Assembly: GCA_018257865.1 (NCBI GenBank)
Contig: JAEUBA010000006.1
Span: 124,001-188,000, forward strand
Length of the DNA: 64,000 nucleotides
Direction of reading: 5' to 3'
DNA from: Stereocaulon alpinum
Taxonomy: Eukaryota; Ascomycota; Lecanoromycetes; Lecanorales; Stereocaulaceae
This document shows positions 43,877 to 54,821 of the stretch, piece by piece. The notes below the pieces were generated by a model. The model was not told the DNA's origin. It made no database searches and saw nothing but the letters and a program-made list of their open reading frames with translations. Each line of letters starts with the position of its first letter. The first letter of the stretch is position 1. Both the position numbers and the translations under genes were made by a program.

Positions 43877-46800
43877 ATGGATCAACCAATGCAGCATTCA
43901 CCAGCCGACAAAGACAACCAGGCGCCTGAAGAAGCCTACGAGAAGCCTCAGTCTATACTCACTCATGGAGAGAGTTTAGGTGAAAATGAAGCAGCTCGCC
44001 TCAAGGACCTTGCCACAGAAGTCAGAGACCAAGACGATCTAGAGCGTGACATTGGTCGTCAAGCAGACCACTTACTCACCGAGCAGGCCAACGAGCGGGA
44101 TCAAAAGCGCCTAGAGAAAACCCAAGCTGACAGAGACAAACTCCAAAATCAGATCCATAAACTTCGCGAACGCCTAAGACGCCCGATAGGATCCGCGACG
44201 GCGACTCGTACGAACGCTGAGATTGCACATATTGAGGCCATTATCAAAACGTTGAGCAAAGATCTCGAGCAAATACAGGAACGCATAGATCAGCGGCACG
44301 AGGGGGAATCACATAATGGCGAAGCTGCAAAGGAAGACACTGGGAATCGAAGGATGCCAAACGAAAGTCAGCGAGATTTTCTCATCCGGACTGGGAAGAT
44401 CACCCCCTTCTCCAAAATTCCAGGAGCGGCGCTCGGTCGATCTGACTCCACACTCGAGGGGGCGCTATTAGCTGCTGAAGAGGAGGAGCCTGAAGAACAG
44501 CCTATTGCTAATGAGCTGGGGACCACGGAGACTTTATCGCACCGCAACCTACTTCAGCCGGGCTTCGTGGACGATGAAGAAAGCGATGTTAGCTTCGAGA
44601 TGCCGGACGATTTGCATCAACCGAAGAAGCGCCGGCGTCTACATCGGAAGATGTCTTTCGCTGGAGACGATGCGGAACAGAGACAGCAAGCCCCCATAGG
44701 CACCAAACAAGCCGCCAGCGGGATGTCTTCTGAAGACGATGAAGACATCTACACGCCAGATACGGATAACCGGGAAATTGCGGCTCTAGGCGAATCAGAG
44801 GAAGAATCTGGTGATGAGACAGAAGATACATCAATTATGGACACGACTCCACCACGTCGTGCTGGTGGCAAGCGGAGTAAGCAGCGGCCCGTTGGGAGTC
44901 AGAAGGAAGACTTGACTGGTCTTGACGATGGTAATGAACGTCTTTACCAGAATCGCTTGCGTAGCTGGGTTGAGAGACGGAGCAACGCACGAGCAAAGGC
45001 GATAGTCGGAAAGGGTTCAGAGGTCGAAGAAGGGAAAGACCTTGCAACTGGGTTGAACGGCTTACCGCGAAACGGCCAACTTGGCCATGTACTGCATGGG
45101 CAATCGGAAGACGAAGAATGGCACCTGCCACACCCTGTGAGGCCCGATACCAATTTTGAAGGCGGCTACCGAATACCTGGGGATGTTTATCCGTCCCTTT
45201 TCGACTACCAGAAGACTGGCGTGCAATGGCTGTGGGAACTGTATTCGCAACGAGTAGGTGGGATTGTGGGCGATGAGATGGGTCTTGGGAAAACGATACA
45301 AGTAATCGCGTTCCTTGCTGGCCTGCATTATAGCAGAAAGATCACGAAGCCTGTCGTCGTAGTGGCACCAGCTACAGTCATGAAACAGTGGGTCAACGAG
45401 TTTCATACCTGGTGGCCTCCATTTCGAGTATCGATCCTGCATACATCTGGTAGTGGCATGATTGATATTGGCCGAGAGGCTCGAGAAGAGGAAGAGCTGA
45501 TGTCCGAACTTCCACGCTCTAGTGGTCGAAAGCCTTTGACAAAAGCACAGAAGTCCGCAAAGAAAATTGTAGATCGTGTCGCACAAGAAGGTCACATCCT
45601 GATCACAACTTACTCTGGGCTACAGACATATGCTGAACTTTTAATCCCAATAACTTGGGAATACGCTGTCCTTGACGAGGGGCACAAGATTAGGAACCCA
45701 AACACTGCAATTACGATATATTGCAAAGAACTGAGAACAGCCAATCGCATCATCCTATCAGGAACACCTATGCAAAACAATCTCGTGGAATTGTGGTCAC
45801 TCTTTGACTTCGTCTTCCCGATGCGACTTGGTACATTAGTCAATTTTCGGCAACAATTCGAGTTCCCAATTCGCCAAGGCGGGTACGCAAATGCGTCCAA
45901 CCTCCAAGTCCAGACCGCTATGAAGTGCGCCGAAACATTGAAGGATACGATATCTCCATATCTACTGCAAAGGTTCAAAGCTGACGTGGCGTCTGATTTA
46001 CCCAAGAAGAGCGAACAAGTATTGTTTTGTAAGCTCACCAAATTCCAGCGGGATACCTACGAAGCTTTCCTTGGCTCAGACGACCTGAAAGCCATTATGA
46101 ACGGCAAACGACAGGTCTTGTACGGCGTTGATATCTTACGGAAGATTTGCAATCATCCGGATCTTCAAGAACACAAGGTCCTCTCTAAAAGAATTGGGTA
46201 TGATTATGGGAAGGGTGCCAAATCTGGGAAGATGCAAGTTGTGAAGGCATTGCTGGAATTGTGGAAAGAACAAGGACATAAAACCCTGCTCTTCGCCCAA
46301 CACAGAATCATGCTGGATATTCTCGAAAAGTTCATCCGATCGATAGGAGGCTTCAACTATCGTCGAATGGACGGAACTACGCCGATTCACACCCGGCAAG
46401 ATCTAGTAGATGAGTTCAATAAGAATCCTGATGCTCATGTCTTCCTCTTGACCACGAAAGTGGGAGGCCTTGGGGTCAACCTCACGGGAGCTGATCGAGT
46501 AATAATCTACGATCCTGACTGGAATCCGTCAACAGATGTCCAGGCAAGAGAGAGGGCTTGGCGCTTAGGTCAAAAACGGGAAGTCATGATATATCGACTG
46601 ATGACCGCCGGTACCATTGAAGAGAAGATATATCATCGTCAGCTCTTTAAACAGTTCCTTATCAATAAGATTCTTAGAGATCCAAAGCAGCGGCAAACGT
46701 TTCAAATGAAGGACCTGCATGACCTGTTCACTTTAGGTGGTGCTAACGAGCCTGCCACTGAGACTAGTCAGTTGTTCAAAGGTACAGAGGTACAATTTGG

Positions 46801-47587
46801 CGATGGCGTTGCTCCTCGGAATCCGACCGCAGACGACGGTGGGAGTAACGGACAGACATCAGTCAACACAATTAATGGTAATGAAAGTGCATCTGTCCGT
46901 AATTTGACCGGCGTGGCTTCGATGGAGCGTTTCTATGGCGAGGAAGAAGAGGAAAGGAAGGCCGTCTCCAATGATGCCACAAACTCCGAGTCTCGTGTCA
47001 TGGAAGGCATATTTGCACGATCTGGCGTACAAGCTGCCCTAGAGCATGACCAGATTGTCAATGGCAGGCGAACAATCACTGCCGACCCTACAATCATCGA
47101 AAAAGAGGCGAAACGAGTGGCAGCAGAGGCGGCCAGAGAGTTGAGGAAGGCAGAGGAAGTCGCCAGGAATATACCAGTGGGTACGCCGACGTGGACTGGC
47201 CAGTTTGGAACAGCTGGTCGACCAGAGCAACAACTGCGAGCATTCGGTCGAGGAAGAGGTGGGCCAGCTTCATCAAGCATTTTGGCTGGTCTGCAAAACC
47301 GGCAAGCAGCAATTGCTACCGTTAATGGCTCGAGATCGGGCACTCCAGGCAGCAATGCGTCCACTCCTAGAGGTATGGACTTCATGAAGATGATTCGTGA
47401 TTATCTGGTCGCCCATGGTGGACAAGTGTATTCTCAAATGCTCATCGACCATTTCAATCGCTATTGCAATACACCGGCAAAGTCAGCAGAGTTCAAGGCT
47501 ATGCTCACAGAGTTGGCGACATTGGAGAAGGGAAGTCGAGGCAGAGGGAGTTGGATTCTGAAGGAGGAGTATAAATTACGAGCATAG
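43877..47587 (+). CDS. RAD26: SNF2-family ATPase Rad26 / CSB (ERCC6)
   Basis: A single long exon from ATG 43877 (MDQPMQHSPADKDNQ) gives 1236 residues. A coiled-coil, charged N-terminus with 'SILTHGESLGENEAARLKDL' and acidic blocks precedes the ATPase. The SNF2 core has 'LFDYQKTGVQWLWELYSQRV', motif I GDEMGLGKT near residue 465, 'VLDEGHKIRNPNTAITIYCK' (DEGH box) near residue 598, 'ILSGTPMQNNLVELWSLFDF', and the helicase C motifs 'GGLGVNLTGADRVIIYDPDW' and 'RAWRLGQKREVMIYRL'. The C-terminal region ends with a winged-helix-like segment (YNR-type repeats of the family). Rad26/CSB recognises stalled RNA polymerase II and starts transcription-coupled nucleotide excision repair. A short upstream exon cannot be excluded. 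Confidence 0.95.
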   Translation: MDQPMQHSPADKDNQAPEEAYEKPQSILTHGESLGENEAARLKDLATEVRDQDDLERDIGRQADHLLTEQANERDQKRLEKTQADRDKLQNQIHKLRERLRRPIGSATATRTNAEIAHIEAIIKTLSKDLEQIQERIDQRHEGESHNGEAAKEDTGNRRMPNESQRDFLIRTGKITPFSKIPGAALGRSDSTLEGALLAAEEEEPEEQPIANELGTTETLSHRNLLQPGFVDDEESDVSFEMPDDLHQPKKRRRLHRKMSFAGDDAEQRQQAPIGTKQAASGMSSEDDEDIYTPDTDNREIAALGESEEESGDETEDTSIMDTTPPRRAGGKRSKQRPVGSQKEDLTGLDDGNERLYQNRLRSWVERRSNARAKAIVGKGSEVEEGKDLATGLNGLPRNGQLGHVLHGQSEDEEWHLPHPVRPDTNFEGGYRIPGDVYPSLFDYQKTGVQWLWELYSQRVGGIVGDEMGLGKTIQVIAFLAGLHYSRKITKPVVVVAPATVMKQWVNEFHTWWPPFRVSILHTSGSGMIDIGREAREEEELMSELPRSSGRKPLTKAQKSAKKIVDRVAQEGHILITTYSGLQTYAELLIPITWEYAVLDEGHKIRNPNTAITIYCKELRTANRIILSGTPMQNNLVELWSLFDFVFPMRLGTLVNFRQQFEFPIRQGGYANASNLQVQTAMKCAETLKDTISPYLLQRFKADVASDLPKKSEQVLFCKLTKFQRDTYEAFLGSDDLKAIMNGKRQVLYGVDILRKICNHPDLQEHKVLSKRIGYDYGKGAKSGKMQVVKALLELWKEQGHKTLLFAQHRIMLDILEKFIRSIGGFNYRRMDGTTPIHTRQDLVDEFNKNPDAHVFLLTTKVGGLGVNLTGADRVIIYDPDWNPSTDVQARERAWRLGQKREVMIYRLMTAGTIEEKIYHRQLFKQFLINKILRDPKQRQTFQMKDLHDLFTLGGANEPATETSQLFKGTEVQFGDGVAPRNPTADDGGSNGQTSVNTINGNESASVRNLTGVASMERFYGEEEEERKAVSNDATNSESRVMEGIFARSGVQAALEHDQIVNGRRTITADPTIIEKEAKRVAAEAARELRKAEEVARNIPVGTPTWTGQFGTAGRPEQQLRAFGRGRGGPASSSILAGLQNRQAAIATVNGSRSGTPGSNASTPRGMDFMKMIRDYLVAHGGQVYSQMLIDHFNRYCNTPAKSAEFKAMLTELATLEKGSRGRGSWILKEEYKLRA

Positions 47588-48195
47588 CATGGCGTCTGGG
47601 TTTGAAGCCATGATACCCATTAACCACCGTCTCTCTGGGAGGCATTTCCGTGTGCATCTGGCAATGTATTAGAAAACAACGCATTATGATAGAATAGAGA
47701 TGACAGTGATTCACTATCAAATATGTTGGATTTGTTAATGTGCCTGATGTTGGTGTTTCCTGATGAATGTCGTGTTGGTCTCTTATAGTGGGCTCGGTGG
47801 GGTAGTGTCCGGTGGCGACGACGCCTCAGCGACCAAAAATAGACAACCATCGCCAAGCCTTCAGATGCCCTTCAAACATTCATTCTTAGCCTGTCCACAA
47901 CTCCCACAACAGTCTTGCACTGCCATTGTCAAGCTACAGGCACACACTCGTTCATTGCCTCTTCATTCGCTTTGCTATTCTTTTTGTCATTCAACGACAG
48001 CGCGGGTTCCTGGACTTTCATCGGAGTTTACAGGGGCAACGGATTGATCAACACTGCCGTGTCTTCGACACGACTCTGAATAACACAAACATCCTACATC
48101 TCTAATATCTAAGCGAGGACTACTGCTAGTCTCGCGTGCTTCAGAGGCCGATCTACGCCATCGACAGCTACAATTCGATCTACCGCACCTTCATC
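47588..48195. other. Intergenic, long leader of the next gene
   Basis: 608 bp between the RAD26 stop and the next start. The stretch 47870-48190 is rich in C and T, fitting a promoter and 5' leader. No gene is seen. Confidence 0.45.
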
Positions 48196-49170
48196 ATGAA
48201 TCAAATATTACGACTTAACCGTATCCTCTTGGCCCTCTTCCTCTGGACCTCCATAACCGCAGCATGGCCATGGCCGCCATCGTTCAAAGCTATAGGCTTG
48301 GAGGGCTTGATAGTGAGGAGGCAGGACAATACCAAGACTGGTAAGAGAATTGTTGATGCCATTAGGCTCCGCGTCTAAAGACTAAAACCTAAATATTGAC
48401 AATATTCACAGATACAGCTTCACCAAGTAAGACTGCCACCGACAAAGCTACATCTGCAACCTCAAATACGGCAGCACCAGCCTCCAAAACAACCAAAGGC
48501 AGCAATACAGCAGTATCTACCACTGGTGCAGCAGCGAGCGCCTCAGGAAGTGCTGCAGCAACCTCAGGGAAAGCCGCAGTTACAAGCGTGAACCCGGTCC
48601 TACCTCCTGGTGGTGTCAATATGATCACGCCTAGTGCCCTCGCACAATCATCTTACTACAAGATTGGAGATTATGTTACATTCGCATGGAATTATACCTC
48701 CCTATCGATAAAACCCAATAAGATTGACGTCGTGGTCACTTGCGCTGACAATAGCGCAACCTATCCGTTGGCTACCAACGCAACCTTTCAACCCACTGAT
48801 ACTGTTGTCTGGGATACGGCGCCTGATGAGACGGGGACGGCGCCTTTGCTGATGGGTGAATATACATTGTTGGTATATGATGCTGGCCAAGGTCCTACGG
48901 CAGCCGCTCAAGCTGGACGGCTTGGTACATCTAACAATATGATGTTCGGCATGTACATCCCACAGAAATACACGCCACGATCTGGTAAGCCGTTCATCCT
49001 AGCATTGGTCTACTCCCAAGATCTATTACTGAACCCTAAGTACAGATTGGACATGTGCAGTATGCAGCGCTGCCCTCTCGGACACGGAACGGCAGGCTTT
49101 GAAATTCATGTTCGGCATGTGCGCTATCACTATACTCTCATTTACCTGGTTCGTCAGCGGCCTGTTCTAA
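48196..49170 (+). CDS. Ser/Thr/Ala-rich secretory-pathway protein with C-terminal membrane anchor
   Basis: Start MNQILRLNRILLALFLWTSI at 48196 is a signal peptide. Intron 1 (after ACC AAG ACT G, ending at ..ttcacag near 48411) leads into a low-complexity Ser/Thr/Ala region suited to O-mannosylation. A beta-sandwich domain with several N-glycosylation sequons follows: 'ALAQSSYYKIGDYVTFAWNY', 'NKIDVVVTCADNSATYPLAT', 'VVWDTAPDETGTAPLLMGEY'. A last intron joins RS to 'DWTCAVCSAALSDTERQALK', then a hydrophobic helix 'FMFGMCAITILSFTWFVSGL' to TAA at 49168-49170. The layout recalls a conserved fungal family annotated as DUF7137 and Kre9/Knh1-like wall proteins, but a function is not known. Probably in the plasma membrane or ER membrane with the domain outside. 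Confidence 0.8.
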
Positions 49171-50088
49171 GAGCCTCAACTTCCAAATTGGTCACTACGC
49201 AGGAACGGATCATATCATCCGGCAGTGACTTTATACTTAATGAAACATCAGCATACTTAGCGACTGGATCTGGACATAGGGCAGAGGCATGGAGAATGTG
49301 CAAAACGGCGTCGTGCGTTCGCGGGCTTCAGGCTGCATCGGCTACCGGCGTGGAAGCTTGGGTATGGCTAATGATGGAAGGATCTCGCACGTAGGTGAAA
49401 CAAATATAACTAATCTAAAGCACTGGGCTATCTTGCTCCCCTGCGCTGCTAGATGGTACCTGCATGTTTCTTCCGCACTTCTCTGCAGCTGGCTTCTAAC
49501 CTATAGCCTTCTTATGCCGCGGCTCTGCTCTTAGCCATGTGGTTCCTGAACCCGCTTGGGCATCAATGGCGGATGCATTGTGCCCTTCCGAAAGTGTTGT
49601 TGCATTGGAGTGGCAATGAGATGAGGCTCTTGAGTTTCTCAGATTGCAGAAAGCGCGTTACACGCGTGTGGATACTCTGCTTTCATTTGATAATAATCAC
49701 CGATCCCTGGCAATTTATCAAGACACCTCCGCATTTACCATGCAGGCGGTTGAAAATCTTGTTCCTGCGCATTGTCCACTTTACTCTACATAAGAAAGGG
49801 CGAGGAAGCACTGTTCGTCCTCTTACACGTTCTATGTCCTCGTTCACTAATCACAGTTCTCACCAACGCTGACTCCTCGCCCAAAGGAAGCGAACTTTGC
49901 AGGGACACTACCTCCCAGTACGGCTATACCCCGCCATCAAAATACCTACTTGAGCAAAAACGCTACTCCGCAACACACTTTCATAGCAAGACCTCTGCTC
50001 CTGAGCCCTGTGTTCCGGCACGAAGTCCACTCGGAAACGGCAACTGTGTCTCCGGTTTCTACCGCTTCACAACAGTATATCAAGGACA
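49171..50088. other. Intergenic, no supported gene
   Basis: 918 bp. The short frames at 49289-49534, 49537-49872 and 49772-50146 have no recognisable features. Probably 3' untranslated sequence of the upstream gene and promoter of the small gene at 50089. Confidence 0.4.
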
Positions 50089-50615
50089 ATGCCTGCCCCA
50101 ACGCCTTACAACACGCCCTCAAATACCCGCTCATCTACACCAATAGGTCCTCAACGACCTCAGGGCTGGACAACCGCAATGACAAAATTTGTTCGTGATG
50201 CTCTGCTCAACCGCGAGGACTCCGCGTCAATCGTCATCCTACTAGAGGCGGAGTATCCACAGATGAGGAACAAAATCAGCAAGGCATTGGTGGAGGAGGT
50301 GGGGAGGACGCCGCCGTGGGGATTAGAGGAGGCGTAAGTGCAATTCTGGGTTTATAAAGTTTCAATTTGTCATACCACTTGCTCCCAAAACACCTCTTCT
50401 GGCATGGAACACGCTCTTGCAGGGCTTCCTGTCACCTATTGTTCACGCTTTGAGTTTGCTCCACAGCACAAACCCTGCTTATGCGACTTGTTTCCTTGCA
50501 CGAATTTAGCTCTCGATAACCTTCCCGCAACCAGTCGTCTATGTCTCAGACTCGCATCTCATCTAGACCCCAAGAAAAGAAGAAGTGAATACTAACAAAA
50601 ACTCCTTCCAGATAA
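50089..50615 (+). CDS. Small helical protein, unknown function
   Basis: ATG 50089 opens an 82-residue product: a Pro/Thr/Ser-rich N-terminus (MPAPTPYNTPSNTRSSTPIG) then an amphipathic helical part 'QGWTTAMTKFVRDALLNRED', 'SASIVILLEAEYPQMRNKIS', and 'KALVEEVGRTPPWGLEEA'. A good donor (GC|gtaagt, 50334) and an acceptor with actaac branch point (ends 50611) flank a 278-nt intron at the last codon. Spliced mRNA ends GCA TAA (stop 50613-50615), unspliced ends GCG TAA (stop 50335-50337), so both code for the same protein. No family is recognised. The regular heptad-like spacing suggests a short helical bundle or partner-binding helix. Confidence 0.6.
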
Positions 50616-51537
50616 ATTACGCATATCGTCGAAAGGGTTCAAGGTGTAACCAGAGCGGGAGGGAATCGTCAGTTAAAGAAGGGAGGAAAAAGTCAATCAA
50701 GCACGCACGTCTACTCCATGCTTAAAATTCATGCAATATACCAATGATGGTAGTCGTCTTTAATCAAGAAAAGCCCTTTCCAACCACAACTTTCACACTT
50801 CATCTCCCTTTCAACGTGATCAACATCCCCGAGGCGCCCCACTCCCAATCCCCAATGCCCCTACAAAACAACATGCAACTGTTTCGAGCAACGAGGAGCT
50901 GAGCATGCCTAGTGTTGCTGCTAGGATGCAGTGGGCTGGAAAGAGGAGGGGATTTTGTCTATATTGCTCCTCCTGTCATATCGTTAACATTTCCAAGCTC
51001 CCACTTTGTCATTTTGCCTATCGGTTTATGACTGCTTTGTGTGATGTGTGATGTGGAGTCACATGGGGGATGCTTACCCGTTTCGAAAGACTAGCTGCTG
51101 TGGAAGAAAACGCTTTGGCTAGGGAGGTGTTGCTGGGGTTGGTCAGCACATCCATCTATCATTGGTTGATGATTAGGATCGATTGTACTACCGTGGTTTA
51201 GCCATTGGTGTACAATGATAGCTTTGAATTGGGTATGGTTTAGACGTGTAAAGCAAGTTGATGTCAATGCTGGAGCGAGTGGAAAAGCCAAATCGTGAAC
51301 GGGCAAAGAGCAAATTAGATAAAAATATGGATTCCCTTTAATTGTTTTCATTGTTTGTTGGCTTTATGACGTACGTCGCCTGTGTAACGTGATACATTCC
51401 TCGCTGTATCTAGGGTCTTTCCTTGTCATCCATCTTGGCCTATGCCATCGCCCAGCATCATGGCACAACAGCACAAGGACGTGTGTCTTTCATTCATCGT
51501 AGCGCTCTGACCGCCCACTTCTAAGTCGTGGGTTCCT
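50616..51537. other. Convergent intergenic, no gene seen
   Basis: About 920 bp between the small-protein gene and the eIF3l stop. The minus-strand frame 51091-51351 has no motif. Expected to hold the two 3' untranslated regions. Confidence 0.4.
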
Positions 51538-53036
51538 CTAATACGTCCTCGCTAGATTCCTCAAATACCAATCGACCAGCCTCCTCCCCACCTTCGCCTC
51601 ACTGACATGGATTAAATCACCCTGCATAGCGTAGTCCAAGTCACTACCATTGACTATCTCCCCATCCAGCAGTGCTCCCTCACTCCATCTCACTTGTCTA
51701 CTCCGCTGCTTGTTGACTAGTAACCATCCCCGTAACTTTTCAGGTTCGACTTCTAGGAAGCCTGCTAGTTTCTTGAGATCCATGGTTGTGTAGAGCTTTA
51801 GGTAGGATTTTACGGTGGGCGACCACATTGTGTTTTTCACTTCTTCCATGAAGATCCTGCAGTGGTGGTCTACAGGGTCGACGTTTGATTCTGGGGTGTC
51901 GAAGTCTGGGGGTGTGGGGGAGATGAATTTGGGGCAGGCGGAGCGGAAGAGGTCTTCGAATAGTGGGAGCGCCTCTGGGCCTCCTCTTTGCAATTTCAGC
52001 AGCTGATCGCCGTATTTCTCCCGTAAAGCGGTATGTATTGTGTCGTCTAATTTGGTAGGATTGAATGCAACGCAGATTGCAATCAGAGCGTACATCTGGT
52101 CGTTCTTCTTTGAGACGCTATCGTACTGGGCGTTTTTCTGGAAGTTCTTGGTGCGGGAGACGTAGACGAGGATGTGCGAGAACATGCGGATGGCGTCGGC
52201 ATAGCGGCGCATCATCATGTAGCTGAAGCCGACGTAGTAGTATGTTGTGAAATGGGCGGCCATGACGCGGGCGAACATGGCTTTCTTGTTTAATTCGATG
52301 TCATCGAGTGTTTTTAGTGCGAGCGAGAAGTCGCCTAGCAGGCAATGTACACGTAGTAGGCCAATGATGGAGAAGTAGCCTAGCATTCTATAGAGAGGGC
52401 GGGTACCGTATTCGCCGGCTACTTGGTTGGGATCTTCATTCCGCTTCATTGAATCCAGCTGTTCGTTTATTTGCGAGCGTTGGATCAGGGAGTAGAGAAC
52501 ATTTAGAACGGAGTAACAGCCCCAGGTGTTTGGGTTGTCGCGCAGCAGTTGGGCGTCGTCTGAGGTAGGTTCCTGCCTGGCGATGCGGTTGCGGTAGCGG
52601 CAGAATGATTCGAATTGGTAGATGAACTCGTCGATTACGTCCCAAGCCCAGAAGTACTGATACCGCTCATTAGCAACATGCCTGATCTAGGTCTGAGAGT
52701 GATGCAGCTCACTGTAGGCACCTCCAAATCCACCGGCCCTTCCGAATTGAGTATGTAGTGAAACAAATTGCAATAATTGTCATAGCTAGCAAACTTCGTA
52801 TCCAGTGCTGCTCCATACTCTAATGGCGTAGCAGCAGCGGCCAGCTGAGCTTGCATATCTTGTGGTCCTCCACTTGTCCCAAAGGAAGCTGTGCGGTCCA
52901 GCTCATCCATGCCATCGTCGAAGTGGACTTGCTCTTTGTAGTCCTCCACCAGAGCATTTTCTTCTTCGTCCGACTCATCAGCCGCGACCTTCGAGCGGTC
53001 AGCCGTCGTGTACGGCTGTCGTTGGTATAGTGCCAT
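51538..53036 (-). CDS. EIF3L: Eukaryotic translation initiation factor 3 subunit L
   Basis: Two exons (53036-52713, 52656-51538) with a 56-nt intron give 480 residues. The start MALYQRQPYTTADRSKVAAD leads to an acidic stretch, then 'DNYCNLFHYILNSEGPVDLE', 'YFWAWDVIDEFIYQFESFCR', 'YSVLNVLYSLIQRSQINEQL', 'TRPLYRMLGYFSIIGLLRVH', 'FTTYYYVGFSYMMMRRYADA', 'KNDQMYALIAICVAF' and the PCI domain region 'VKSYLKLYTTMDLKKLAGFL'. These are the conserved blocks of eIF3l, an octamer-core subunit of eIF3 present in filamentous fungi but absent from budding yeast. It bridges eIF3 and the 40S ribosome. Coding-strand bias flips to G/T near 51750. Head-to-head with the nitrilase-family gene. Confidence 0.95.
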
Positions 53037-53259
53037 GATGGCGGTATTCGACTGTCAGATTGTTGTGTATCGCGCTGGTCTTGGTGGAAGTTGAGGCTTT
53101 TCGCTTAGCATATGGCCGTTGCGCTATCAATAATGATCTGCACAGGGGCTGGAGGCCCTGACATTGCCCCGCAAGACTCAGGATCTGAAGAGCTGCAGTT
53201 TCTCACAACTCCCTTACTCCTTGTAGGATTGCAGTAGCCCCTGTCATACCACTACCACT
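53037..53259. promoter_or_regulatory. Bidirectional promoter region, eIF3l / nitrilase
   Basis: 223 bp between divergent start codons, with no other gene. The role is inferred from geometry. Confidence 0.5.
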
Positions 53260-54323
53260 ATGGCGCCCAATCACAAAATAGCGCTCATCCAGCTCTACCC
53301 TGAGGTCCCTCACCCTCTCCTTCCCCTCCAACAAACGCCCTGACACCCCGCAGCCCCTCCAACCTGAAAAGAACTTCTCCAAAGCCTCCAACTTCATCAT
53401 CTCCGCCGCTCGAGAAGGCGCCCAACTCGCCGTTCTTCCAGAGTACCATCTATCCGGTTGGGTCCCAGAAGACCCTAAATGGGAGGACATATGTGCGCAA
53501 TGGGAGACCTATCTAAGAAAATACCAAGTCCTAGCCAGGGAGCATAAGATATGCATCGTCCCGGGTACCATCGTGCAAACGTATAAGGATGAAGAGACGG
53601 GCGAAGAGCAATTACATAACATAGCCTACTTCATCAGCAATAATGGCGAGATATTGGGACGGTATCAGAAGAAAAACATCTGGTATGCCCACCCTACACC
53701 ACTTCAACGACAGAATCCCCATCACTAACATCCAAAGGCACCCCGAACGTCCCCACCTAACCTCCTCATCCGAGAAACCCCATATGACATTCGAAACGCC
53801 CCTCGGTCCTGTCGGCCTCCTTATATGCTGGGACATCGCCTTCCCCGAAGCCTTCCGCGAGCTCATCGCCTCAGGCGCCAAAATAATTATTATACCCACA
53901 TTCTGTATGTCCAACTCGTCCACTCTCACCACACAAAACTGACAGTGCTCCCCAGGGACACTATCCGACTGCTCCCCCTACGGCCTCTCCCTAAACCCGC
54001 AGTCCGAAGCCCTCTTCCTCCAAACAACCCTAACAGCCCGCGCCTTCGAAAACACCTGCGCATTAGTATTCGTTAACGCGGGCAGTCCACCCAACGACCC
54101 GGAGTCGACTTATTGCGGCCTGAGTCAGGTAGCGCTGCCTTTTGTTGGAGCGTTGGGAGATGAGACGAAGGATAGCGGGATGGAGGGAATGAGTATTGTG
54201 GATGTTGATATGCGGGTTGTGGAGGAGGCGGAGGAGAATTATAAGGTGAGGGCTGATATTGGGAGGGAGGGGTGGCATTATACGTATAGGCATCAGGAGA
54301 GGGGGGAGGGTGTTGGGGGATGA
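53260..54323 (+). CDS. Nitrilase-superfamily carbon-nitrogen hydrolase
   Basis: ATG 53260 (MAPNHKIALIQLYPE) followed by a 49-nt intron (donor gtccct, ctgac branch point), which restores 'PLQPEKNFSKASNFIISAAR'. The catalytic triad of the superfamily is visible: Glu in 'LAVLPEYHLSGW', Lys in 'ILGRYQKKNIW', and Cys in 'GLLICWDIAFPEAFREL'. Two more short introns (near 53682-53737 and 53906-53955) join the last exon with 'CSPYGLSLNPQSEALFL' and 'RAFENTCALVFVNAGSPPND'. About 330 residues. Members hydrolyse amides, N-carbamoyl groups or nitriles in the cytosol. Motif context favours an amidase-type branch over true nitrilase. Substrate unknown. The coding-strand composition flips from A/C-rich to G/T-rich near 54095. 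Confidence 0.85.
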
Positions 54324-54821
54324 TATCATGTGACGTTCAGGAGTGAGCAGACGTGATAGGATATGTGTTCCCTTCGATGCAAGCCTGTATGAAAAAGCAG
54401 AAGTTGAGAGCGCAGCATAGTATGAAATGCTAATATCGAGCCCTTGTTTGTTCATTGCCATGTCCTATCGACACCCCTCGTAAAAAGCTACCGCTAGAAA
54501 CCTAAGCACACTGCGAGTTGGGGTATCTCTTCGAAAGCATGCGAGAAGCGAACAAGACACGCGTAAAGTATGTAAGTCCGGAAGTGGACGAGAAAACCGT
54601 ATACGTACGCCACCATACACCTTTGTTCGATCCGAAGCCATCATGTACACCGATTCCGCCTGCGATAGGGGCTGCTGAAGGCCGTTAATATAGGAGACCC
54701 TTTTGTAAGAAATAGAATATTCGAGGTATGTGGCTCCAGAGTCAGGAGCGAAGTTCTGCATGAAGACGTGGAGCCCCAAAAGATAGAGGGATTCGTACGC
54801 AGCTTCTTGGTCGCGTAGGAA
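54324..54821. other. Convergent intergenic, no gene seen
   Basis: 498 bp between convergent stop codons. Minus-strand frames here are complements of the nitrilase exon or look random. Confidence 0.45.

Noticed and set aside
44835..45595. Minus-strand frames within RAD26
   Set aside because: They lie inside the unbroken 1236-residue SNF2 ATPase and have no motifs.
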